From the NCBI GenBank assembly GCA_003864495.1, contig ML133365.1:4223856-4287855 (forward strand): a stretch of 64,000 nucleotides of DNA, written 5' to 3'. Origin of the DNA: Nemopilema nomurai. Its lineage: Eukaryota > Cnidaria > Scyphozoa > Rhizostomeae > Rhizostomatidae. The position numbers and the translations under genes were made by a program. This document shows, in pieces, positions 14,902 through 27,600 of this stretch; within the stretch, counting starts at the first letter, position 1; every line of letters starts with the position of its first letter. Below the pieces are notes generated by a model. The model made no database searches and was not told the origin of the DNA. It worked only from the letters and a program-made list of their open reading frames with translations.

Positions 14902-17900
14902 TAATAATAGTTTACAAGCAATATCTTACCTCAAGGCTCTTTGGAAAAAACCCACTAGCCTTGCTTCTCGTCAGTCTTTCAGAGAATGGAATGCTTGAAG
15001 GAAAAACAACATGCTACTTGAGAGGCTGAAAGGCTTTGAACAAGTACAAGTTAAAAAGAGAAACAAGGAAAACAAAAGACTTCTGCCTCATTCAGCTTCC
15101 CCTATTCCTTGCGTCTCGGCATCATTCCAGAGGCCGCCTCCTTGTAAGTGTCTGCATCGCAAATAAACTTATCATCCCCATACTTTGCTTACTTGAAATC
15201 TGCCGGGAGATTCATTCAACTTTTCAACCGTATGCGCTTTCCCTTCTCTTCGTTTTACTTTCCCGTAGCACATTGGCGTTGGCTATCCCCCTTTTGTATT
15301 TGAGTACGTACATCTTCCCTCTCTAATAAAGTTAGTTAGTAACGATGGTCACAAATATAAAATATAAGACGCGCCTTCTCTTCCAAGCCCTCTGTACTGT
15401 AAATCAACCACACCCGACGAGTGTTTTCAAGAAACATACACATCAAAACATTAAACATTATCATGTATTACATTACGCAGTGCAAACAGTGCTTACTGCG
15501 ATAAACTACGGAACAGCCGAGAACAACCTTCTGTTCTCCAGCTACCTACTTCATTTGAAACAACAAGAAAGGAAGCATTACTTTGTCTCCGTCCACGAAA
15601 CGCTGTAGCTGTAGGTTATATCCATGGGCGCTCCTTGTGAGTCCGTCAAGTCGACTGGCTGGTGACCGTACGTGCTCACATTGGCAGATATCACCTACGT
15701 CAAAAGCATTTGTAGACAATCAAATGAAATTCTAACAGCCAATAATATTGGTCTGAAGTCGTGCTTGGTGCGGCGTGGCCTGGGTCTAGCGACACCTCAA
15801 GACAATACAAAATGCAAATTACAAACAAACATGAAGAGACAAACAATCATCCTATTCCTCCATGTTAGAATGAATTTTATCACTTTTCAACATATGATCC
15901 TTGAAATCAGATAGCAGTATGACAACTGTAAAATCACCATTCGGCTAGCTCTAAAATAATGCCATGCCATTTTAATAAATAAAAGGTAAAATAAGGCATA
16001 TCAAAAGAGGAAAGTGAGCATACCTGGTCTTTATTGTACTCAAAATTGAAACTAAGATGATTCCAAAGAAAAACTTTATGTTTGTGAGGCAAAAAGCCAC
16101 TTTCTTCCAGGTGCCCAATGAATCCCCTTACAGGGAGCTCATCTGTAGAAAAAATATTTGATTTTATTGCTTAAACTAAGTATTTTGAATACTGAAAGAC
16201 AATTTAGTCCTGGAAAAAGGGGAAAAATACAGAGCAAGGATTTGAAGCATATGTGATGGATCTAAATGCATGACGGAAAAACAAAATCAATCAATGGTTT
16301 GTAACATATAAGACTTTGAAGATAAAGTCAATTAAACCTTGAAAACTAAACCTTAATCCAGACTTGATAACCACTCATAGAAATGAACAGTTCTGTTTCT
16401 TTTTAAAAAAATATAGCCCCAAAATAATAAGATTTTTCAACTTATGTAGGACTTCTCCCTCTATTAACAATTTTGTCAAAGATCTTTTTAGATACATCTA
16501 CATAATTAGCATCAGGAATTATTTATGGCTAGCACAACTTATAAAATAAAGATGCCTGTTACTTATTACTACCTGTAACAAGGTACTTAATGGCATGTGG
16601 CCATAGGCTGACTTCTTTGTGGTATACAGAATATGTCAAACTTGCTACCATGATCTATCATCTAACAAGAGTAATGTGCTACAGGTATTTGTGCAAGGTA
16701 TATAAATAATTAATCATATTTTTCATGTTTGAAATAATATATTTTAGCAGCACAGGTAGCATACCTATGATGAATTCATAGTAATAAAGTTCCTCCACAG
16801 CATGTTTCAGTTGATCAACATCATTTTCTTTTAGCTGAACTTTACACAACAATTTATCATTGACATTCTCTGAAAAAGGAAAATTACATTACAAATGACA
16901 AACATCCTTTTAACTTCCATGTATCAATTTAGTGATGCTTAACTTGTCAATATTCATAGATTGACTGTTCACAGAAAAGATTATCATTACAACAATTCAA
17001 GGCTGATATTGACAGGAACAATGAATCCAAAAAAATCTTAATAGCATTAAATCTGGTTTAGCTGATTATTAAAGGAAAATTGAAGCCTTAGCCTGGAGTG
17101 AAACAGTCTGTAATTCCATTCTCCTGTCTAATGATTATTTGTTGCTATACTTGAAATGGGATGTCAGTTTAACATTTGACTAATGTATATTCAAAGAAAT
17201 TATTCCAATCAATGTAAAAAGAACAATTAACAGTTCAAAAGCTGGTTTTAAAATATGCTAACCTACCTTTAAATTTCAAATCATAGAGGGCAACTGCCAT
17301 TCTATCTCCATCTAGCACCTCACCAAGAGTCAAGCTCTTGTGCTCAACCTAAGAATAGAATGTCGTATAACTTATGTTGTATCTAATTCTACATAATCAG
17401 GGATTTCACGTTCAGAAATTGATGCGCCTGACAAAAAACCCATGTGATCAGTGTAGGGCACGCGATTCAAATTTATTTGAAAACACAAAATAATGAAGCT
17501 TTTTTAAACGGAAAAACTTTACTTTAAATGAACAAAATACATTGTTTATTAAACATGTTAAAGTTCTGCTCTAGGAAAGAAATAAGAAAGAAAGGCTCTA
17601 GCAAATGGAAACAACCAGGCAGCCTCTCTACAAGAAAAATGTTTATCACTGGGTGCACAATTGATCGCTCCCAACTGGCAGGTTGGACGTGTGCCTGCAC
17701 CCTTGCACACTATCGCCCGCCCTCCACTGTAAGCCTTGCATAATGGAATATTCAAGAAAAGTGTGAGATGCTAATTCATTTAATAAATATCAATCAAGTT
17801 AATACAAACATAATAAACATACAATTTAAGTTAGAAAAATTAAATAAAGATTGAAATAGGATGTAAATTCATGAGATCAATATATTTAGAGCCTTATGGA

Positions 17901-19123
17901 ATTGTCATCTGCTAAATGACTATAAAGATGAAAAAAGCATTTCATGCAAACAACTGTCCAAAAATGCAGCCATCCATACTTGAACATGAGATATCAAATG
18001 GTTTTATAGCATGAAATTTCTCAAGGAAAAGGGTTTTAAATCAATGTATTCAGAAATAAATGTATTCAACTGTATTCGGTAATCAAATCTTTATGAGCAT
18101 GTAATAAGACTTATATTGAGAAATATTGGGTCGATTGAGTCATTTGGTCAGACCATATTTTTCTGAATTAGACAAATCCTACCTTGAAAAGCAAGTATTA
18201 CAGCATATTAAAATTTCAAGCCAATGACTCACCTTGTCTGGTCTGCAAACTGGTAATGAGTAGTAATGGTATGTTTCTTGTGGATTGAAATATGGACCAA
18301 CTTTGTTTACATATATTGGAACCTACAAAAAATCAAGAGGTGAGACCTGTGCTTATTGCATATCACAAAAAAGCAACAAAGCAATCATTTCAAAAGGGTA
18401 AAAAAGCGTTGGGAAATCATGATTTTAGGAGCTTCTAAATTCACTAATTTAAGAAGAGTTACTTGGTTTAGAAGTGTCAACATTCCGGATAATAAGTTGC
18501 TTGTTAAAGTGCAATAAGTTGCTTGTTAAAGTGCAAACATGGCATTTTCTTTCTAAATATTTGGAAATGAGTGTAAGATTGTCACCATGTTCTTGTTAGT
18601 AAAAACTTAGTTAATTAATAAAATCTAATGATCACTGTGAACTTACACCAGTCACTGAGCAATGATAAATTCCTTTCTCTGACCCAAAAATTAAACCATT
18701 TTCAAAAGTCACTCTTGCAAAACTTTATTGCTTTATTTCATCTAAAGTTGCAATTGACACTTTCTCAAATGACACTTTCTCAAAGTTGCAATTATAGCAC
18801 GGTATTTCTGACCAATTAAACATATGCCTTTTGCACTTCTTTGGACATGTACAAGTTTCATAAATGAAATCAATGTGTAGTGATATTAGTATGAAGAATC
18901 TAAAATGCAACTTTCTTCAAGTCGCTTCCAATTTTCAGGGGAACTGCAGTGTAAAGATCTACCTGAACTGATTGCATTTCTTTGCTGAAAATCAAACTTG
19001 CCTTTATGAAAATAAAGTGCGTCAACAACGCCCTCAACCTACCTTTTCGTTTTCTTTATACTTTGCTGCTTCAGCAGATATAATAACGAGTATGGTAGCA
19101 AGCAAAGAATATATTTTCTCCAT
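7086..19123 (-). CDS. TM9SF1: Transmembrane 9 superfamily member 1 (nonaspanin)
   Basis: Nonaspanins are endomembrane proteins with a lumenal N-domain and nine membrane spans. They act in Golgi/endosome sorting and, for TM9SF1, autophagy-linked traffic. Eighteen coding exons: 19043-19123, 18233-18322, 17267-17348, 16765-16869, 16024-16142, 15582-15694, 14930-14993, 13415-13486, 12790-12853, 12272-12355, 11813-11888, 11095-11144, 10575-10667, 9845-9955, 9086-9197, 8799-8849, 8135-8326, 7086-7287. They total 587 codons with all phases matching (586 residues; human is about 606). The signal peptide is residues 1-20. Family signatures are [19 protein letters not shown], the juxtamembrane [37 protein letters not shown], and a C-terminus ending [10 protein letters not shown], the COPI-binding type tail of TM9 proteins. 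TM9SF1 fits better than TM9SF2-4 because of NKVGPY and GGIFGKN. The exon 9 donor (GTTTGC) is the weakest. It is head-to-head with SLC10A7. Confidence 0.95.
13258..13356. repeat. Two-copy tandem duplication, about 49 bp
   Basis: Two near-identical blocks begin GGATTGCGTTCCTAGTATTT and end in AATAATTTGGAAAA. They lie in TM9SF1 intron 8, about 60 bases downstream of the exon 8 donor in gene orientation. This looks like a recent local duplication. Confidence 0.9.
14049..14065. repeat. Short (TAA)n run at the 3' side of the retroelement
   Basis: Five to six TAA units at the 3' end of the minus-strand retroelement fragment. They may be the element's own 3' tail or part of the TAA target. Confidence 0.7.
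14064..14830 (-). mobile_element. 5'-truncated non-LTR retrotransposon tail with CCHC finger and restriction-like endonuclease
   Basis: An open frame running 14813 to 14259 on the minus strand encodes a CCHC-type finger ([17 protein letters not shown]), a WRHN motif, then [19 protein letters not shown] and a later [10 protein letters not shown]. Finger followed by an (R)PD...E-type core is the C-terminal arrangement of R2-superclade retrotransposons, whose restriction-like endonuclease cuts the target. The reverse transcriptase itself is absent (5' truncation). The fragment lies between TAA repeats (14049-14065 and 14831-14909), as expected for R4/Dong-type elements that target TAA repeats. 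It sits in TM9SF1 intron 7, in the same orientation as the host gene. The clade assignment is inference. Confidence 0.65.
14831..14909. repeat. (TAA)n microsatellite
   Basis: About 26 copies of a TAA/ATT trinucleotide with one interruption. It borders the 5' end of the retroelement fragment, and its right end lies about 20 bases from the splice donor of TM9SF1 exon 7 (donor at 14929-14928). It produces artefactual poly-N, poly-I and poly-Y open frames. Confidence 0.95.
18489..18534. repeat. 22-bp tandem repeat, two copies
   Basis: The unit AAGTTGCTTGTTAAAGTGCA is repeated twice in TM9SF1 intron 1. No function is evident. Confidence 0.8.
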
Positions 19124-19905
19124 TTCTATGCAGCTACTCTCCGTGTGATGGCTTAGGCCAACTCCAATGCCAGCCTATTTGAAAAGGATAGCCTCGTTTA
19201 AAAACCTCGGACGTGGCCCTGTGTGAAAACCAAAGTCGAAAACACTCGAGAGCGAGAGGTTAGAATAAATAAGAGGACTTCACTAATGTTTTCTGTTAAC
19301 AGCTATTAAGTGAAACAAACTTTGATTTGCTTCTCCTGTATATTGGAAATTGGCCTAGAACATGATTGTGAAAATTTCATGAACATTACCTGAAGTACCT
19401 TAGTGGATGGCTACAGCATTCCAATGACAACGGATCTCGGTAAATAAAAGCCACGAATAAATTGCCACATCATTCAAAAGAAGCGAGTGGCTTTCGATGA
19501 AACCGTAGTTTTTGCCGTTCCTATTTAATCGTTGGAGGTAATAAGGGAATTTATGACAAGTTTCGCAAAGGTTTTTGTTGCGGTAGCACTTCAAATGCTG
19601 CAGCTTTAAAATAGTAGATTTAAACACATAAGAACATTCGGCTTGATAGAATAAAAAGATCGATATATTGTTGTTAATATTTCTTGATTACTAGCTCAAG
19701 CCCAAAGAGGGGTTAATGAATTTTAATTGCAGTTATAAGCTAAATCTTAGATGATGATAGTTTGCATTGTTTTTGTCTTAATGTTTTAAATGTGCTATTA
19801 AAGTGCAGTTTTTTTAAAAATTTGTTCTCTCCCTGACCCCTGATGTTAGTCTGCATACCACCAGGTAAAGTTACAAAAATATTATCTGTTTCTTTAAGGG
19901 ACACA
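19124..19905. promoter_or_regulatory. Shared upstream region of TM9SF1 (minus) and SLC10A7 (plus)
   Basis: The two start codons are 782 bases apart in head-to-head orientation, so this segment must carry both 5' UTRs and promoters. A splice acceptor (TTTCTTTAAG, ending 19898) lies 7 bases before the SLC10A7 ATG, so SLC10A7 may have a non-coding first exon here. No CpG-rich core or TATA box is obvious. Confidence 0.5.
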
Positions 19906-20937
19906 ATGGGACTTGTGGACAGCATAAAGAAGAATTGGTTCATGATTGGCATTGGATTGGTCATCCTTCTGGCAAAGCTTGCCCCTTGGATTGGCAGAAA
20001 GGGAGGATTACTTTATCCTGAGATCACAGTGAAATACATAGCTGTTTCAGTCATATTCTTCAATGGTGGTGTCTCCTTAAAAACAGAAGATCTCAAAGCA
20101 GCTCTCCTCAATGTGAAAGTTCACATATTTGTTCAATGTTTTACTTTCTGTTTTATCCCGACATTCATTTACTTCCTTGTGAATTTATTGATGCAGGCAA
20201 GTATTATGAACACTTGGTTACTGAAAGGAATTTTAATTGTTGGCTGCATGCCACCCCCTGTTTCTTCAGCAGTCATAATCACAAAGGCCATTGGTGGCAA
20301 TGAAGCTGCTGCCATTTTTAATTCAGCACTTGGAAGCTTTCTCGGAATATTCATCACACCATTATTGTTGTTCATGGTTGTTGGTGTCTCATCAGATGTG
20401 CCAGTTGGAAAAATTGTCACCACACTTACAATCACTGTGGTTTTTCCTCTAATTGTTGGACAAGTGACGAGGATGTACATCAAAGACTGGATGCAAAAGA
20501 CAAAGCCTCCGTTTGGAACAATCGGAAGCTGCATGTTGCTTCTTATCATCTACACAACATTTTGTGACACATTTAGCTCCGACATGGGTTCATTGGGATT
20601 TGGGGAAGTAATTGCAACAGGCACTATTGTTTTGTCTATTCAGGTCTTTTTTATTAGTCTCATTTTTTTCACTACATCAAGATTCAAGCTAGGATATGCA
20701 CCTGGGGATGTTGTGGCTTTGATGTTTTGTGCAACACACAAGTCATTGACCCTTGGCATGCCAATGCTGAAAATCATTTATGCAGGCGATGAGTACCTTC
20801 CACTCATCTCCATTCCATTGCTCTTCTACCATCCAACGCAAATATTGCTTGGAGGATTTCTTGTTCAGTTTGTGAGAAATTGGCTTGAGACTTTTAACAT
20901 CAAAGACCATGAAAATGGAACTGTGTCACAGGCCTAA
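19906..20937 (+). CDS. SLC10A7: Solute carrier family 10 member 7, intronless
   Basis: SLC10A7 is the divergent member of the bile-acid/sodium symporter fold family. In vertebrates it acts in the secretory pathway on calcium handling and glycosylation and is not a bile-acid carrier. The 343-residue product (human about 340) matches throughout: PEITVKYIAVSVIFFNGGVS, GCMPPPVSSAVIITKAIGGN, EAAAIFNSALGSFLGIFITP, IKDWMQKTKPPFG, CATHKSLTLGMPMLKI and LLFYHPTQILLGG. About ten hydrophobic spans are visible. I chose the Met at 19906 because homology begins at DSIKKNWFMIG and a splice acceptor ends 7 bases upstream; an in-frame Met at 19843 would add 21 unrelated residues. The whole coding region is one exon, whereas the human gene has about a dozen. 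A possible AATAAA is at 21656-21661. Confidence 0.95.
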   Translation: MGLVDSIKKNWFMIGIGLVILLAKLAPWIGRKGGLLYPEITVKYIAVSVIFFNGGVSLKTEDLKAALLNVKVHIFVQCFTFCFIPTFIYFLVNLLMQASIMNTWLLKGILIVGCMPPPVSSAVIITKAIGGNEAAAIFNSALGSFLGIFITPLLLFMVVGVSSDVPVGKIVTTLTITVVFPLIVGQVTRMYIKDWMQKTKPPFGTIGSCMLLLIIYTTFCDTFSSDMGSLGFGEVIATGTIVLSIQVFFISLIFFTTSRFKLGYAPGDVVALMFCATHKSLTLGMPMLKIIYAGDEYLPLISIPLLFYHPTQILLGGFLVQFVRNWLETFNIKDHENGTVSQA

Positions 20938-21975
20938 TCACATGACATTTTTGTCCAAGATTGATGTCTCAAACAACAATATTAATGGGAAACTGAACTT
21001 TATATTGTACCCAGTGCAAAGCAATGTGCCACTGTCTTTGGTTATAAAGACAAAATCAATAATGGATGTACTCTTTGAGTTAGTTTGCTAAAGGTGATGT
21101 GCTTTTGTGGTTTTTTGCTTACTCTACTTACATATATGAGGTTTGTGGCAGATGAAAGTCACATCAGACTACTCTGGCAGACTTTAGCAGGTTGAAGACC
21201 AACTGAAGTATCTATAGAAGCTTGATCTTTCAACTAAGCTACATTCACACATTACTGTTACATAAAAGGTAGCAAAAACAGTAGAATCTCAATTTGCTAT
21301 AAACTCTTCAATCGGAAAATTATTAACTATTATATATTTCTTTTTTAAACTTCAATTTTCAGGAATTTCTTTTTAATTAAAACCACATATTTCTGTGACT
21401 CTAGGCATCTATAACAAAAAGGTAAATAAGTTTTTTTTAATTCTCATTCTATTGAAGCTAATTACCAAAAAAATTATCTTTACATGGATGATGCATGTGA
21501 TAAGAATATCTTTAACTCTAAATATTACAGGGATCAGCTTCATCTTACCTGCTTTTATAAGGTGCAACAAATTCTCAGTATAGGTTCTGTAACTGTCAGG
21601 TTCCGTAACCAAATCAGGTTTTCTTGGCATTTGCAATGCGTACAGTAATCAGCCAAATAAATTTTAATTTTCTGAAGAACAACATTGAACAAGCTTGTTT
21701 GTGAGAACTGATAATTTAGAGGGATCTCAAACTTTCATTTGCAATTTTGCAAATACAAAGGAAGGGTAATTTTACAGCAACAGAAAAGAAATTATAATCA
21801 AAGATGTGTGAATTAACCAAATTAAATGGACTCTTGTATTAATAAATCACATAATCAAGCACAGATGTTGAAATAAGCTATCCAAAATAACAGTCACAGT
21901 GGTTAAGAAGACTACAAAATTGTCGAAAATGTGACATTACTAATGAATATACAATAGCCATGTTACCCCGGACCT
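20938..21975. other. Intergenic: convergent 3' flanks of SLC10A7 and GLOD5
   Basis: AT-rich sequence holding the probable 3' UTRs of the two convergent genes. A plus-strand AATAAA at 21656-21661 could end SLC10A7. Nothing else is recognised. Confidence 0.4.
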
Positions 21976-24641
<2,666 letters not shown>

Positions 24642-27600
24642 ATGGCAATACCTCCAAGATGGCTCAACTGTCCAAGGAAAAGTGGTGTTCTTGCCGGTAT
24701 GGTAATTTATAGCTGTGTACCTCAATAGTGAAATAAGGCCAGCAAAACAAAGGGGTGTGAGTAGCGAAGACTGATCTCTATAAAAGATCTTTTATAAAGA
24801 TCAGTGGTAGGGAGACAATAAGACCCGTATTCCAGTTACATACGGACTTTTCCGCTTTTTATTTGAACTGCAGACGAGTATGTCATAATTGCAGACATGT
24901 TATCAAGAACCTTTCTTATTTCAATTTTTACAGCAGTTGTTTCGTTCTGTCACCTCCTGTGTAAACATAAATCACTTTTGGGGAAATTGTTTTGATGGAA
25001 AGCTATTTGAAGGCTAGGTTTTAAGGCTAGCTGGATAGATGATAATGTTGCATGCAGAAAAATTGATTGTAAAAGAAAAAAGGAAATTTCATATTTTCCA
25101 ATCAAGGATCCTTGAAATTCAAGTACAGATATTCAAAAGGATCAAAGGCAATCAAAATTGTTTGCATATGTTGGATTAAATATTTATTTGCTATGTACCC
25201 TAAAGGATAAGGAAGAGGAATAATCAGTTTTTTGCCAATATATACAGGTTGCATGGAACTAGACACTCTTTTTGAGTCATACCCTGGATGACTTTTTCTC
25301 TTAATCATGGGATTGGACCCAGATTAAAGTATTTAGGGATGACCATAACAATATTGCTGCGAACAAACACTTTCCCATTTTACCTCAAAATTCTATGCAG
25401 AGTTAATATTGTTCTGGTGACTTGTTTTTGCAGTTGGAATTTTAAAAAAGATTAATTGGTAATAAAAAAGAAGCCCAATGCATTTTGTAACTTCTCACTA
25501 AGGTTGCTATTTCATCAAGACATCCAGTTTTATATTTCTGAGTGATTTTTAAAATGAATTGCTCTTCCAGAATAATAAAAACCTTTTGTTTAGGCTGTTT
25601 GTTGAGCCAGATTCTCCCAAAGCTCAAGACCAGCTCTAAATAATACATTGTACTATTGTTGTATTATTCTTGTAATATGATTCTGATATTGAAATAGATA
25701 ATTATCAAAACCAAAATCTCCACTGCAAAACCAAAACGAAGACAGGAGGTGTACGCAACATATTTTTGTTCTGGTTTGGAAGTGGATATTTGGTATTGAT
25801 TTGGATTGCAATTATTTCATCTTTCATATATTTTATAATTTTGATGTTTGTGACCCACAAGCCCCTAGTCTAGAATCTGACTAGACTTATATATTTCAAT
25901 GTAAATCACTTTAAATACCCTTTTTGATATTTATTATTTCATCTTTTCTAGACAAATTCATTGCATTCAAAACATTCCTGGATGATAAATTCAATTCCCA
26001 AATACCTGATGAGAATATTTTTCAGTTCTCTATGCTCAATGATTACTTGAAAGCAAACAAGGTATGTACCACAGTTTGTCTAAACTTTTATCCACCTTAT
26101 GTCTACCCTTTTTATTTGTAAAATCAGACTGCCATCACAGTAACAGGACCTGAAATGCATATTCACATGTCAAGCAGAATGAAAATTCATCAGAAAGTTT
26201 TTACAATAATTGCTTGTGACAATTTTCGAAATGAATTTCTAGGATTTAGTTTCGGCAAGTCGGCTTTTTAGAAAAGTATTCAGAGGAAAGTTTTGCTTTT
26301 GACCAATTGCATCATGACCAAAATATTTTTGATAGGTTACTCATATGCTTGAGGTTAAGAGCTTTTATAACCATAAGCAAGAAAAACTGAGCACAACAAA
26401 CAAACTGCTTGGAAATCAAATATCCATGCTCTTAAGTGTTTGACTGCTGTAATTCAAAGTGTGTTACTTTTTTCTTCTTAGTATGAGCTTGGCATGATAA
26501 TAGATTTGACAAATACAGACAGATTTTACGACAGGAAAGTAATTGAGAATGAAGGCATAAAATATTGCAAAATCCAATGTAGAGGGTAAGCATTGAATTG
26601 TGATTTTGAGATTTATGCAAACATAAATTGGGTATCATGATAATGTTGCACAGAACTGAAAGATGAAATTTAATATAAGATGTTTTCTCTTTTGAACGTC
26701 TTCTTTATATGAGCTTGTGTGTTGTTCTCTTTACATATTTTTTATTGGCAAATGCTACAATTTCTTTAAAAAGTGACAGTCCAAGCAAAAAGAGACAAAT
26801 CTAAACATAGAATCAAATTACTTGTATATATTCAATAAGAAAAATAGAGATATTTTCCAATTTCAATTTCTTTTTTTCAAAAGTCATGGTGGAGCACCAA
26901 CATCAACACAAACAAATGCATTTTTAAAGATCTGCTCAAATTTTTTTGATAGCAACCCGGGAAAGCTTATTGGTGAGTTGGTTTTTTCATTTTCTACATT
27001 TGTGTTGGGGTTGATGGATGATTTCCTGATTGCTTAGTGATAAATAGGAAACTCTTCTAAAATCGAGTTCTGATCATTTCTAGGTGTTCACTGTACTCAT
27101 GGGTTCAATCGAACTGGGTTCCTAATAAGTGCTTATTTTGTCGAAAATGAAGATTGGAGGTAAGTCTACAAACAAAATGAGCTTCTTAGTATCATGTAGG
27201 TACCATGTACTGGTGAGAGAAATGGCATAACTGTCTTTCTTTTTGTAAACAAAGGTAGCAACTGAAAAATTACCTATGCAATAGAGAGATTTGTAGCTGT
27301 ATTTAAGTAGCTGCACCTAATCATGTTTTGAATAACTGACGATAAACATAAACAGAAATTTAATTTGTTTATGAATTTTCGTCAAGGTCCACATTTCATT
27401 CTTTAAAGTGTATCTGAGATATGTCAAGATCATTGTTTGTGAACCAGTTTTTTGAAGGGGCCGTTTTTCGTTTTCTAAATAATATAGCCCAGTGATTCCT
27501 TACTTTTCAGCATTGATGCAGCAGTGGAGATGTTTTCAAAGGTATTTGCCAACTTAATACTTTGACCAATTTTTCACATGCCATTTTGTGAATTGTCAAT

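Noticed and set aside
14705..15029. Poly-Asn and poly-Ile/Tyr reading frames
   Set aside because: Translations of the TAA microsatellite in different frames; only the minus-strand retroelement part is meaningful.
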